From Imbricaverruca yamaguchii (taxonomy: Eukaryota; Arthropoda; Thecostraca; Neoverrucidae): a DNA stretch of 64,000 nucleotides. Below the pieces are notes generated by a model that was not told the origin of the DNA, did no database searches, and saw nothing but the letters and a program-made list of their open reading frames with translations. Below are positions 1 through 11,989 of the stretch, piece by piece; position 1 is the first letter of the stretch, and the number at the start of each line of letters is the position of its first letter. The position numbers and the translations under genes were made by a program. The stretch covers positions 1 through 64,000 of the forward strand of contig JAOTOL010001003.1 in the NCBI GenBank assembly GCA_034440575.1, in the 5' to 3' direction.

Positions 1-1296
1 GTGCTGGGAGCTGTGGCGACCCCGTGCTGGGAGCTGTGGCGACCCCGTGCTGGGAGCTGTGGCGACCCCGTGCTGGGAGCTGTGGCGACCCCGGTGGGCG
101 ACCACGTGCTGGGAGCTGTGGCGACCCCGTGCTGGGAGCTGTGGCGACCCCGTGCTGGGAGCTGTGGCGACCCCGTGCTGGGAGCTGTGGCGACCACGTG
201 CTGGGAGCTGTGGCGACCCCGTGCTGGGAGCTGTGGCGACGTGCTGGGAGCTGTGGCGACCCCCTCCTGGTGCTGGCTGTGGCGACCCCGTGCTGGGAGC
301 TGTGGCGACCCCGTGCTGGGAGCTGTGGCGACCCGTGCTGGGAGCTGTGGCGACCCGTGCTGGAAGCTGTGGCGACCCCGTGCTGGGAGCTGTGGCGACC
401 CCGTGCTGTGAGCTGTGGCGACCACGTGCTGGGAGCTGTGGCGACCCCGTGCGCTGGAGCTGTGGCGACCCCGTGCTGGGAGCTGTGGCGCTGTGTAGGC
501 GACCCCGTGCTGGGAGCTGTGGCGACCCCGTGCTGGGAGCTGTGGCGACCCCGTGCTGGGAGCTGTGGCGACCCCGTGCTGGGAGCTGTGGCGACCCCGT
601 GTGCTGGGAGCTGTGGCGACCCCGTGCTGGGGGAGCTGTGGCGACCCCGTGCTGGGAGCTGTGGCGACCCCGTGCTGGGAGCTGTGGCGACCCCGTGCTG
701 GGAGCTGTGGCGACCCCGTGCTGGGAGCTGTGGCGACCCCGTGCTGGGAGCTGTGGCGACCCCGTGCTGGGAGCTGTGGCGACCCCGTGCTGGGAGCTGT
801 GGCGACCCCGTGCTGGGAGCTGTGGCGACCCCGTGCTGGGAGCTGTGGCGACCCCGTGCTGGGAGCTGTGGCGACCCCGTGCTGGGAGCTGTGGCGACCC
901 CGTGCTGGGAGCTGTGGCGACCCCGTGCTGGGAGCTGTGGCGACCCCGTGCTGGTGAGCTGTGGGCGACCCCGTGCTGGGAGCTGTGGCGACCCCGTGCT
1001 GGGAGCTGTGGCGACCCCGTGCTGTGGGAGCTGTGGCGACCCCGTGCTGGGAGCTGTGGCGACCCCGTGCTGGGAGCTGTGGCGACCCCGTGCTGGGAGC
1101 TGTGGGCTCCGTGCTGGGAGTGTGGCGACCCCGTGCTGGGAGCTGTGGCGACCCCGTGCTGGGAGCTGTGGCGACCCCGTGCTGGGAGCTGTGGCGACCC
1201 CGTGCTGGGAGCTGTGGCGACCCCGTGCTGGGAGCTGTGGCGACCCCGTGCTGGGAGCTGTGGCGACCCCGTGCTGGGAGCTGTGGCGACCCCGTG
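1..1296 (+). repeat. 23-bp minisatellite, about 56 copies
   Basis: Tandem array of a 23-bp GC-rich unit containing GTGCTGGGAGCTGTGGCGAC followed by CCC. It runs off the left window edge. Most central copies are identical, which points to recent homogenisation, while 60-500 and 950-1130 carry small insertions and deletions. The period is not a multiple of 3 and the unit has no stop codon, so all three plus frames stay open for over 100 codons. I treat those frames as artefacts, not genes. Confidence 0.97.
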
Positions 1297-1440
1297 CCGT
1301 GCGCGGCCTATACCCGCGGCAGCCGACATCAGATGCGGTGTTTTGTGCCGCCGACGCTCACGAGATGGATGGCTGCGGACGTATGTCAGGCGGCAGCGTC
1401 TGACGAACAGCTTGACACCGTTGTCAGACGCGTCCGATAG

Positions 1441-1573
1441 AAGCTCACGCTGTCATGGCAAAAAGCTCACGTCATCATGGCAAAAAGATCACGTTGTCAT
1501 GGGATAAAAATGTCACGTCGTCATGGCAAAAAGGTCACGTCGTCATGGCAAAAGGATTATGTCGTCATGACAA
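1441..1573 (+). repeat. 22-bp minisatellite, about 6 copies
   Basis: Diverged tandem copies of a unit built on TCACGTCGTCATGGCAAAAA. The copies differ by point changes and 1-2 bp indels. The array lies 150 bp after the 23-bp array and shares no obvious unit sequence with it. Confidence 0.85.
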
Positions 1574-1672
1574 ATAGAGAGAGATGGAACAACCGGCAAA
1601 TGTCAATGTTCACATCTGGTAAACTATCGAATTACCGACGCCAATGAGCTGACAATGTTAGCCTCTCGATCG

Positions 1673-2087
1673 CAGCGCCACTCGAGACCAGGTCGGATGG
1701 TGTCCTATGGCAGCACCACTCGAGACCAGGTCGGATGGTGTCCACCACCGAGACCAGGTCGGATGGTTTTCGATGGCAGCGCCACTCGAGACCAGGTCGG
1801 ATGGTGTCCACCACTCGAGACCAGGTCGGATGGTGTCCGATGGCGCACCACTCGAGACCAGGTCGGATGGTTTGTCCGATGGCAGCACCACTCGAGACCA
1901 GGTCGGATGGTGTCCGATGGCGCACCACTCGGGACCAGGTCGGATGGTGTTCGATGGCAGCACCAGTCGCGGATGGTGTCCACCACTCGAGACCAGGTCG
2001 GATGGTGTTTCGATGGCAGCACCACTCGAGACCAGGTCGGATGGTGTCCGATGGCGGCACCACTCGGGACCAGGTTCGATGGCAGCA
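1673..2087 (+). repeat. Variable-length minisatellite, about 12 copies
   Basis: Units share the core CGAGACCAGGTCGGATGG and alternate between a long form of about 37 bp ending in CGATGGCAGCAC and a short form of about 26-32 bp ending in GTCCACC. Long and short units are interspersed. Open frames on both strands across it are repeat artefacts. Confidence 0.93.
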
Positions 2088-4049
2088 GATAGTCTGAACC
2101 CTCAGGGTGGGTCCATCCACATGTCGGGGCCCACACCGCATTCTAACCGCATCAAGGCGACTGGAGTACCTCTCCTTTGAAGAGCGCCGCCTAAACTGAC
2201 GCAGGAGAATTCCGCAGGCGGTTGCGATGAAAGTGCGCCTGCCACGTTGCCGGTGCAGCACGCGGTAATTGCCGGCGCGCCGAGCGGGTGGGCGGGTGGA
2301 GCGAGATTTGCTAAGCAGGTCACGAGCATGGCCGAACTGATGTGTCAGAGTTGCGGTGCAGTCGGCCTTCGCGAAAAGCATCGATCGGTGTCCAGCGCGA
2401 GAACTGGGAATCCGCCGCGGATAACCGCCGCCATCCATTCTAATACAAGACAGTCACACTTCATACCGCCACAGCACTGCTTTGTGCACGCTGAATTCAG
2501 CTTCTTGAAATTGATGCAGGTATTCCGAGGCTGCCGTTTTGTTATCCCCGTGCTTTCTCAGTGACGTCATGACTGTAAGCCGGTGAAGTGCTGGTACTGG
2601 GGTACGCTGCACTACCTTAACCGGCGATCGCCCGGTGGAGCTAAACATGATACCCACCCCGGCTTTCCTGAATAGCCTCCGTATCCTTAGAGCCAGCCCA
2701 GCCAAATGCTCAGTGCCTGTCAGCCAATAACGTTTGCATATTCTGACACCGAAACCCCTTCCACGTTACGTCAGAGCATGGATATATGAGTCATTAGTCA
2801 AGGCTTGCATGATCAGGCGGTGACACGAACATGCCTCGCTCTTGTATCGTTTTCGCGAATATAATGCATGGATAATTTGAATTTACGTATGACACGACTC
2901 CCCAAGAGGATATGCAATCGTGCCATGTCGCCATTAGAGGTCATGCTAGGTCAGATGCATGAGGACAATTTGATATGGTTTGCGTGGTATTTGCATATTG
3001 TGCGATATTATTTGGCCCGATCCGACTCGACTTTCATCCTATAGAGAGCGGACAGCGCAGACCTGGTTACGCTGAGATATCATTTCAGTTTCACACTTGA
3101 CGAGGTGCAAAATAGCGAAAGCAATTTTATTTGGTAGAAAGAGTAATGCAACCTATTTCGCCTGCTCCAGACTGACTCAGACCGGATGCAAAGCGGGAAA
3201 TGCAAAACTGATCATCCAAAGGTTTCACTTCAGTCCTCTTGGCAACGTGGATCATAACAGTTTGTCTGTTAGATCCTGAAACAACAGGGGTTGGGTGGTG
3301 AGGGAGGAGTTCTTCTCAACATTCCCAGGCTGTCGCGGGTGCAGCCACCCGCCAGGCGTTGTCGAGCTACTCGCAAGATCTCCCTCAGTTTATCTCAACT
3401 GCCAATATGTCGAGCAACACGCTCTTCACCGAACCAGCACGGTGCCAGGAAAGTATGCACAACTGCGACAGCAATGTACATATCAGGAACGTTCCTCCCC
3501 CGGCCGCGGTAATGACACGGACAGATGTCAGAGAAATCAGCAACAAGATCTCCATGGTTTCTCCCGCCGTAACCAAGGTTACGCCTGACCGGAAACAGGG
3601 CGGTGGTTGGCCGCTGAGTCGTGTGCGAGGCAGACCACTTCTTCCACTGGGTGAGTATGTTGACGCCTGCTACTGCTCCGACCTCAAATTTATGTTCATT
3701 TTTTTCGGCCGGGTGATACAGAAGCAGTGCTTCGGTTCGCAAATGCCAAAGTTAATATGCTATTTTAGGCAGCATTTTTCGAGACTGTGTCGTCTCCTAT
3801 GCATCACAATGTAGCATGTAAGTCGTTGTTTTATTTAATTTTGGCGATTAAAGAACAACTTGGAAACGCGCTTGATTTAGTGCATTACACTTCGAGTCTT
3901 TCTATGGACTGCCATTTAAGTATAACTTCCACTTTGTTTTTACAAAAACTGGAAACTTGCCACGAGATAGCTGACCTGGAAGATCAACAAGCGGCTCCGG
4001 GTGTAGACATTGAGTATCCGTGGCGAGCGGTTACCGCAGTCAACACAGT
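2088..4049. other. No recognised feature
   Basis: About 2 kb of apparently unique sequence. Short open frames are present but none shows a domain I recognise or convincing exon structure. No RNA gene or mobile-element end was identified. Confidence 0.5.
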
Positions 4050-4302
4050 CGTCCTCCTTCCTTGTCCTGCTTCCCTGTCCTGTTCCCTAGTCTTGCTCCC
4101 GTGTCTTGTTCCCGTGTCTTGTTCCCTAGTCTTGCTCCCGTGTCCTGTTCCCCAGTCTTGCTCCCGTGTCCTGTTCCCTAGTCTTGTTCCCGTGCCTTGT
4201 TCCCGTGTCCTGTTCCCTAGTCTTTTTCCCGTGTCTTGTTCCCGTGTCTTGTTCCCGTGTCTTGTTCCCTTGGCTTGTTGTTCCCTTGGCTTGTTCCCTT
4301 TG
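4050..4302 (+). repeat. 13-bp minisatellite, about 18 copies
   Basis: Pyrimidine-rich tandem array of TCTTGTTCCCGTG with variants TCTTGCTCCCGTG and TCTTGTTCCCTAG. The period of 13 gives rotating frames, so the apparent Ser/Cys/Leu/Pro-rich plus-strand and Arg/Glu/Gly/Thr-rich minus-strand peptides are not credible genes. Confidence 0.93.
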
Positions 4303-4344
4303 CCCAGCGCGTTGCCTTGGGAAATTCGAGGCTGACACAACAGC

Positions 4345-5990
4345 CTCTCTGCGCTATGGGAGGTGACCGGATGCCGTACAGGCGGAGGTGAAGCCAAGCA
4401 ACTGAGGTGCCGCCCTGTGCTGTAGGAGGTGACGGGATGCGGAGCACACGGGAGGTGAAGCCAAGCAACTGAGGGGCCGCTCTGTGCTGTAGGAGGTGAC
4501 GGGATGCGGAGCCACGGGAGGTGAAGCCAAGCAACTGAGGTGCCGCCCTGTGCTGTAGGAGGTGACGGGATGCGGAGCACACGCGGAGGTGAAGCCAAGC
4601 AACTGAGGTGCCGCTCTGTGCTGTAGGAGGTGACGGGATGCGGAGCATACGAGGAGGTGAAGCCAAGCAACTGAGGTGCCGCTCTGTGCTGTAGGAGGTG
4701 ACGGGATGCGGAGCACACGCGGAGGTGAAGCCAAGCAACTGAGGTGCCGCCCTGTGCTGTAGGAGGTGACGGGATGCGGAGCATACGGGAGGTGAAGCCA
4801 AGCAACTGAGGGCCGCTGTGTGTAGGAGGTGACGGGGGGGGGCTGTGGAGGTGCGGGATGGGGAACGGGAGGTGAAGCCAAGCAACTGAGGTGCCGCCTG
4901 TGCTGTAGGAGGTGACGGGATGCGGAGCATACGGGAGGTGAAGCCAAGCAACTGAGGTGCCGCTCTGTGCTGTAGGAGGTGACGGGATGCGGAGCACACG
5001 AGGAGGTGAAGCCAAGCAACTGAGGTGCCGCCCTGTGCTGTAGGAGGTGACGGGATGCGGAGCACACGCGGAGGTGAAGCCAAGCAACTGAGGTGCCGCC
5101 CTGTGCTGTAGGAGGTGACGGGATGCGGAGCACACGCGGAGGTGAAGCCAAGCAACTGAGGTGCCGCCCTGTGCTGTAGGAGGTGCGGAGGGCGCTGTGC
5201 TGTAGGAGGTGACGGGATGCGGAGCACACGCGGAGGTGAGCCAAGCAACTGAGGTGCCGCCCTGTGCTGTAGGAGGTGACGGGATGCGGAGCATACGAGG
5301 AGGTGAAGCCAAGCAACTGAGGTGCCGTGTGCTGTGGAGGTGACGGGATGCGGGCACACGCGGAGGTGAAGCCAGCAACTGAGGGCCGCCCTGTGCTGTA
5401 GGAGGTGACGGGATGCGGAGCATACGAGGAGGTGAGCCAAGCAACTGAGGTGCCGCCCTGTGCTGTAGGAGGTGACGGGATGCGGAGCACACGGGAGGTG
5501 AAGCCAAGCAACTGAGGGCCGCCCTGTGCTGTAGGAGGTGACGGGATGCGGAGCATACGAGGAGGTGAAGCCAAGCAACTGAGGTGCCGCCCTGTGCTGT
5601 AGGAGGTGACGGGATGCGGAGCACACGCGGAGGTGAAGCCAGAGAGGGGTGAGCCAGCAACTGAGGTGCCGCCCTGTGCTGTAGGAGGTGACGGGATGCG
5701 GAGCATACGAGGAGGTGAAGCCAAGCAACTGAGGTGCCGCCCTGTGCTGTAGGAGGTGACGGGATGCGGAGCACACGCGGAGGTGAAGCCAAGCAACTGA
5801 GGGGCCGCTCTGTGCTGTAGGAGGTGACGGGATGCGGAGCACACGCGGAGGTGAAGCCAAGCAACTGAGGGGCCGCTCTGTGCTGTAGGAGGTGACGGGA
5901 TGCGGAGCACACGCGGAGGTGAAGCCAAGCAACTGAGGTGCCGCTCTGTGCTGTAGGAGGTGACGGGATGCGGAGCACACGCGGAGGTGA
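4345..5990 (+). repeat. 68-bp minisatellite, about 24 copies
   Basis: Tandem units of 67-68 bp beginning AGGAGGTGACGGGATGCGGA and including AGCCAAGCAACTGAGG. The main variants are GCACACGCGG, GCATACGAGG and GCACACGGG. Truncated units occur near 4810-4870, 5190 and 5640. Three minus-strand frames of about 590-690 codons run through it because the unit lacks stops on that strand and 68 is not divisible by 3. Confidence 0.96.
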
Positions 5991-6254
5991 GATCATGCGA
6001 CACAGGGACCGCATGCGTATATAACACGCCGTAGAAGGCGGGAGTGCGGGTATCCCACCAACCACAGCTGCGATACTTGGGAGTTGAGGACATCAGGCAA
6101 CGCTTGGCTCTGAATGCGCAGGAGGAGGGATGTAGGGGTGCCTTAAGGAAATCACCTGAGGTGGGGATGGTAAGACCACATGTCAACGCTTTTCTAGTAT
6201 AATTCAGGTCACTATGCGCGAAACTGAGCGATTGGGAACCTATAATACCAGAAG

Positions 6255-6440
6255 CTAGCATGTTGGGAAGCTAGGGTACCAGCAGCTGACATGTTGGCAA
6301 GCTACAACAGAAGCTGACATGTTGGAAAGCTATGACACCAGTAGCTGACATGCTGAGAAACAATGATACTAGAAGCTGACATGATGGGAACAATGGTACC
6401 AGAAGCTGGCATGTTGGGAAACTGAATTGGAAAGCTATGG
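6255..6440 (+). repeat. Imperfect 32-34-bp repeat, about 6 copies
   Basis: Degenerate tandem copies around AGAAGCTGACATGTTGGGAA with spacers such as GCTATGACACC. They are much more diverged than the neighbouring arrays, so probably older. Confidence 0.75.
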
Positions 6441-7345
6441 ACGAATTCGGGCCGACTTGAACAGCAGTGATTTACATTACGTTTTCATTTCAACTAATCT
6501 TCCATTTAATTCAAGTAAAGTCAAATATAACTTCAGAAGAGTCAAATATGTCACATGTAACACGCCATAGTGCTTCGGATGGCAAAAATATAACTTCGTG
6601 ACAGTTGGCTGTTGGTGTAGCTTTGCCTTGTCACCTTTGGTTTTCAAATCTTGATTCAGCGCTCCAGTCTTCAGCCCCAACTTATAAAAGTTGGACTCGG
6701 AGACTTCCTCAATTCTGCTTGGTGATGGAGAGAGGGCACGCGGCGAGAAGCTACCACTACTAAGCTACTGCTACTAAAAACTCTGCCACTTGTGATTTAG
6801 TCAAATTGTTGTAATGGCTACCAGCACAAATCAATAAATTTCACAGCCTAGATACCAGACTATGATCTGCGGATACTAGGCCGGCTCCACGGGCTGGGAA
6901 GCTTCACACTCGATAAGCCAACTTCACGCGCACATGAGTGGTTCCTCGCCGCCAACTTCTTCACTAGCCTACAACAGACCGCATTCAGTGCAGAGTCGGA
7001 CAAGTAGTGGATAATTCAGAACGATGACTTGCCTCCGTGTCTGCAGCATGAGTTAAGAAGCGAGTGGAAGGTCGGCGTCTGACGAAACGCTCCGTGCGAA
7101 GAAACCGCACCACGCCCGATGATTATAAACCCATCTCAGTGGCGCAACATTGCGGGTCATCATCGGTAGCGGACGTGATCGGTCCGATGTGATCCAGGGT
7201 GTGAGTGGCATTGGTCTGACAAAGGCGGTAGCTCCTCACGAGAATGCGTGCAATGCGTGCGAAATCGTTGCGCGTTGCCCCGAGATACGGCCAGCAGTCG
7301 AGTTTAAAACATCGCGATTCGGCAACAGCGTGAGCGGCGCGCACT
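6441..7345. other. No recognised feature
   Basis: About 0.9 kb of mixed-composition sequence with no recognisable gene, RNA or transposon end. Confidence 0.45.
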
Positions 7346-8062
7346 GAGACGCGAACACACGATCTGTAACAAGAGGCGCGCGCTGATATATGAACACATG
7401 ATCCGTAACAAGAGGCGCGCACTGATACATGAACACACGATCTGTAACAAGAGGCGCGCACTGATATATGAACACACAATCTGTAACAAGAGGCGCGCAC
7501 TGAGATGTGAGCACGCGGTTCGTAACAAGAGGCGCGCACTGAGATGTGAACACGTGGTCCGTAACAAGAGGCGCGCACTGATACATGAACACACGATCTG
7601 TAACAAGAGGCGCGCACTGAAATGTGAACACACGATCCGTAACAAGAGGCGCGCACTGATACATGAACACACGATCTGTAACAAGAGGCGCGCACTGAGA
7701 CGCGAACACATGATCTGTAACAAGAGGCGCACACTGAGACGCGAACACATGATCTGTAACAAGAGGCGCGCACTGATATATGAACACACGATCTGTAACA
7801 AGAGGCGCGCACTGATATATGAACACATGATCTGTAACAAGAGGCGCGCACTGATACATGAACACATGATCTGTAACAAGAGGCGCGCACTGATACATGA
7901 ACACATGATCTGTAACAAGAGGCGCGCACTGATATATGAACACATGATCTGTAACAAGAGGCGCGCACTGATATATGAACACACGATCTGTAACAAGAGG
8001 CGCGCACTGAGATGTGAACACGTGATCGGCGACAAATGGCGCGCACAAATGTGAACGCACGA
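7346..8062. repeat. 39-bp minisatellite, about 18 copies
   Basis: Tandem unit of 39 bp containing CTGTAACAAGAGGCGCGCAC and a variable segment (GATATATGAACACACGAT, GATACATGAACACATGAT, GAGACGCGAACACACGAT and others). The unit is exactly 13 codons, so several frames on both strands stay open with a 13-residue period. The minus strand gives up to 350 codons. No signal peptide, known repeat family or flanking coding evidence supports a protein. Confidence 0.95.
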
Positions 8063-9427
8063 TCCGACTGTTGCTGGTCCTGCTTTGGGAAACATATTCC
8101 AATGCGAAGCGGAATTGGCTGCGTAGTGCGTGGATCCCGACCGTGCCGCCCCAGGTCGGAATCCTTCCAGAGCAACCGTGAGCTTCCGGCCGATAGTTCA
8201 GCACGCCGCAGACGGCGACCGCGGCGTCTGTGCCGACTCTGCCGGACCGGTCGTCAGCTGACCCTGCCGGAACGACTGGTGGGAGCGGCTCGAAAGGCTC
8301 ACTGTCGGCACAGCTCGTGGGAGGAGCTCCAGGAGCCGACCTCCAGCACGAATCGTGGTGGTGGTGGGGACTCGAAAGGATGACTCAGCACGGCTCGGGC
8401 CAGGGGCTCGAAGGGCTCAAAAGATGATGCACATACCATCGGAAAGCTGATCATATGCTGATTGCGTATCTGTGATTTTTCGTCTTCGAAGTCCAGCGAT
8501 CGCTTTGTTTTTAGGCGTTCGTTTGTTCGATTCTGCAATTATTTCAATTAATTGGGGGAACTGCTTAAACTGCGACTATGCAGATGTCTTATGTGATATC
8601 TACCATGTCTTCAAACTGTAGGCCACACAATGCAGTAGATTACACTGCCTTGGACCTCTCACAGTAGATGCAATAATTCATGCAACCCTGATTCTCTATG
8701 CATTGCCATCACGTGATACTGCCCAACACAGATGGGCATGCAATTGGTCGTACCGATACATTGACCGAAATTTCGCCCCACGACCTTCTCTCCGGAGACG
8801 ATATTTGATCATGTATATAAATTGCACAACCTGCTAGCTATCTTACTTACGCTTGAATGATGGTTATGTAGCACCAACTAGTTCCATGTAAAATGCAACA
8901 TATATACTTTACAGCGCTCTTCGATGTTTCTGACTTTCTGAGGGCATTCATGGAGGACTAGACCCTCATACCTGATATAAATTCGCTCAGAGGTTGATCA
9001 TACATCATATACTTGATCAAACGTCATCTCTGTTGTGGAGGTTCGAACGGTTATTTCCTTCCGAACCACTTCTACGAGGACAACAATATACTTACATCAG
9101 CGGCGCCTGTAGGAACATTTTTTTCGGAGCTTACTCTTCAGCAATTTTACCACGCATTAAATAATTGGTCTGCACTACGGACGTATCTCATATTCTGGCG
9201 TCTTCATTCGTGTCGGGCTCCATCGCCACCCACATCTTGTTTGCACCTGCAGCTGTCTCTGATAACCGCATACAGTCTGGGTTAGCTATCTGTACGATCG
9301 ATCTAATCACATTTATTCGGCCTATCTATATCTTCAACCGGTAATCCACGTTAAAAGATCACTCTGCTGCTGGTAACTGCTGATAGCTGACTGGATACGC
9401 TCTTCTTTTCTTATTTCTTAAAAAAAA
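8063..9427. other. No recognised feature
   Basis: The first 350 bp is GC-rich with loosely repeated GGCTCGAAAGG-type motifs. The rest is AT-richer unique sequence. I recognise no gene. Confidence 0.45.
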
Positions 9428-9664
9428 ATTAATCCGAGCTGTCGCTGGGGTGGCTTTAGGAACCAGGGTCCTATTGCTAAGCAGAGCTTGTTGCGTGAAC
9501 CCTGGCCCCACCACCCGATCCATGAACTTCAGTTCAACGACAGAATTTTGATCGAAAATTTAACATGCCGTCAATACACCGACGCGGCCGCCCGGTAGCT
9601 CGTCCCTGGCCTTATCCGACCAGCTGCCAACTGACACTCCCGGCCGGGGGCTAAATGCGAGCTC
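9428..9664 (-). mobile_element. SINE family A, 5'-truncated copy
   Basis: Reads on the minus strand. It matches the body of the copies at 19,181, 52,379 and 54,390, including the stretch with GGCCGGGAGTGTCAGTTGGC and the 3' part with ACGCAACAAGCTCTGCTTAG. Homology stops at 9,664, just after the GCTCGCATTTAG junction, so the tRNA-related head with the pol III boxes is missing. The A/T-rich 3' end lies at the left. About 5-10 percent diverged from the other copies by eye. Confidence 0.9.
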
Positions 9665-9789
9665 TTCACTTCGGTACAACTGCATTTGTGTGCCTGCAGT
9701 TCTCAGGTATCCGTTTCCTCTACGGAACTGGACAGGACTGGACACCTGGGAAGCTGCATAGTCCTAGGCCATCAGAGTGTCACTGGTGT

Positions 9790-9968
9790 GTACAAAAAGG
9801 CCGTTAGACCATAACTCCCGTGCACAGCATGGTCGTTAGCCCATAACTGCCATGCGTGCAGCATGGCCGTTAGACCATTACTCCCGTGTGTACAGCATGG
9901 CCGTTGGACCATAACTTCCGTGTACAACATGGCCGTTAGACCATAACCGCCGTATGTGCAGCATGCCA
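9790..9968 (+). repeat. About 35-bp minisatellite, 5 copies
   Basis: Imperfect tandem copies of GGCCGTTAGACCATAACTCC followed by CGTGTGTACAGCAT. Units differ by point changes and a few indels. Confidence 0.85.
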
Positions 9969-10186
9969 ACCACTGGTGTGTACAGCGCGTCAGCTGACTC
10001 ATGACCCTAGCACCTGTACTTGTGTGCACGTGAACTCTGATGCTTACACCGTGTTGTTCTCACATCTTGTACATCTCACAGACGCATAACAACTCCAAAT
10101 AAGACAACTGCTGAACATTCCTGACCCAGCGCAGTCCCAAGGTCTGGCCGATTCCAACTGACTTCAGCAGCAACTGTACACGGCCA

Positions 10187-10282
10187 GTGGTCTGTAGGGC
10201 AGTCTCAGCAGTGGTCTGTAGGGCAGTCTCAGCAATGGTCTGTAGGGCAGTCTCAGCAGTGGTCTGTAGGGCAGTCTCAGCA
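10187..10282 (+). repeat. 24-bp minisatellite, 4 copies
   Basis: Four near-identical units of GTGGTCTGTAGGGCAGTCTC plus AGCA. It passes directly into the 37-bp array that follows, which shares the start GTGGTCTGT and the end CTCAGCA. Confidence 0.93.
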
Positions 10283-10422
10283 GTGGTCTGTGCTGGAGGA
10301 GGGAAGGGAAACCTCAGCAGTGGTCTGTGCTGGAGGAGGGAAGGGAAACCTCAGCAGTGGTCTGTGCTGGAGGAGGGAAGGGAAACCTCAGCAGTGGTCT
10401 GTGCTGGAGGAGGGAAAGGATT
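10283..10422 (+). repeat. 37-bp minisatellite, 3.8 copies
   Basis: Units begin GTGGTCTGTGCTGGAGGAGG and end AAACCTCAGCA. They keep the ends of the preceding 24-bp unit but carry a longer, purine-rich middle. The last copy is truncated. Confidence 0.93.
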
Positions 10423-10671
10423 GTTCGCAGGCGAGCCGTGCAGCTGATTTGCCGCCTTCGTGTCCTATGTCTGTTGCCGCCTTTGTATCCTATGTCTGTT
10501 GCAAGGTGACCCACACGAACGCTTGGAGGGAGCATTCAGCGACATTCTCCAATTACTTGCAGCCATTAAGCGCATTATCGAAAGCTGTTTATTTTTGCAG
10601 CGAACGCCGTGTGATTGGTGCAATTGCCACATGTGCTACGGTATTAGCATGATTGGAGCAGGGGAGAGTGT

Positions 10672-11748
10672 GTGGCATCAGTCTTCCGGGTCCACAGAGG
10701 TGTGTGACATCAGTCTTCCGGGTCCACAGAGGTGTGTGGCATCAGTCTGCCGGGTCCACAGAGGTGTGTGGCATCAGTCAGCCGGGTCCACAGAAGTGTG
10801 TGACATGAGTCTGCCGGGTCCACAGAAGTGTGTGGCATCAGTCAGCCGGGTCCACAGAAGTGTGTGACATGAGTCTGCCGGGTCCACAGAAGTGTGTGAC
10901 ATGAGTCTGCCGGGTCCACAGAAGTGTGTGGCATCAGTCAGCCGGGTCCACAGAAGTGTGTGACATGAGTCTGCCGGGTCCACAGAGGTGTGTGACATGA
11001 GTCAGCCGGGTCCACAGAGGTGTGTGACATGAGTCAGCCGGGTCCACAGAGGTGTGTGGCATCAGTCTGCCGGGTCCACAGAGGTGTGTGGCATCAGTCA
11101 GCCGGGTCCACAGAGGTGTGTGGCATCAGTCAGCCGGGTCCACAGAGGTGTGTGGCATCAGTCAGCCGGGTCCACAGAGGTGTGTGACATGAGTCTGCCG
11201 GGTCCACAGAAGTGTGTGACATCAGTCAGCCGGGTCCACAGAGGTGTGTGGCATCAGTCAGCCGGGTCCACAGAGGTGTGTGGCATGAGTCTGCCGGGTC
11301 CACAGAAGTGTGTGACATGAGTCTGCCGGGTCCACAGAGGTGTGTGGCATCAGTCTGCCGGGTCCACAGAAGTGTGTGACATGAGTCTGCCGGGTCCACA
11401 GAAGTGTGTGGCATCAGTCAGCCGGGTCCACAGAAGTGTGTGACATGAGTCTGCCGGGTCCACAGAAGTGTGTGACATGAGTCTGCCGGGTCCACAGAAG
11501 TGTGTGGCATCAGTCAGCCGGGTCCACAGAGGTGTGTGACATGAGTCTGCCGGGTCCACAGAAGTGTGTGGCATGAGTCTGCCGGGTCCACAGAAGTGTG
11601 TGACATGAGTCTGCCGGGTCCACAGAAGTGTGTGACATGAGTCTGCCGGGTCCACAGAGGTGTGTGGCATCAGTCAGCCGGGTCCACAGAAGTGTGTGGC
11701 ATCAGTCTGCCGGGTCCACAGAAGTGTGTGGCATCAGTCTGCCGGGTC
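10672..11748 (+). repeat. 32-bp minisatellite, 34 copies
   Basis: Tandem unit of 32 bp around GCCGGGTCCACAGAGGTGTG. Units fall mostly into two linked types: GCATCAGTCAGCC and ACATGAGTCTGCC, with AGAGG or AGAAG as a third variable site. The long open frames on either strand are repeat artefacts. Confidence 0.97.
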
Positions 11749-11868
11749 AGTGTTGGCGGCTGTGTGCAGCCACGGTGTGCTGGACCCCTACAGTGTTGGC
11801 GGCTGTGTGCAGCCAAGATGTGTTGGACCCCATACAGTGCTGGCGGCTGTGTGCTTTCACATTAGCGA
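11749..11868 (+). repeat. About 48-bp repeat, 2.5 copies
   Basis: Copies of AGTGTTGGCGGCTGTGTGCA followed by GCCA..GTGTG.TGGACCCC.TAC. It abuts the end of the 32-bp array. Confidence 0.85.
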
Positions 11869-11989
11869 CAGTGAGCCAGGTCATGGGACGTCCGAGCTGC
11901 GCCAATGGGGGGGGGGGGACACCGGATAACGGTGTCGGCGTCCCCAGTACCACGAGCCGGACTCACCCTAACGCCTGGCCAAATGCAGC

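Noticed and set aside
1..1296. CRISPR-like array
   Set aside because: Units are contiguous 23-mers without unique spacers, and the DNA is eukaryotic.
3984..6261. Minus-strand frames of 587-693 codons over the 68-bp array
   Set aside because: Same reason: a stop-free unit with a period not divisible by 3, and frames differ only by phase.
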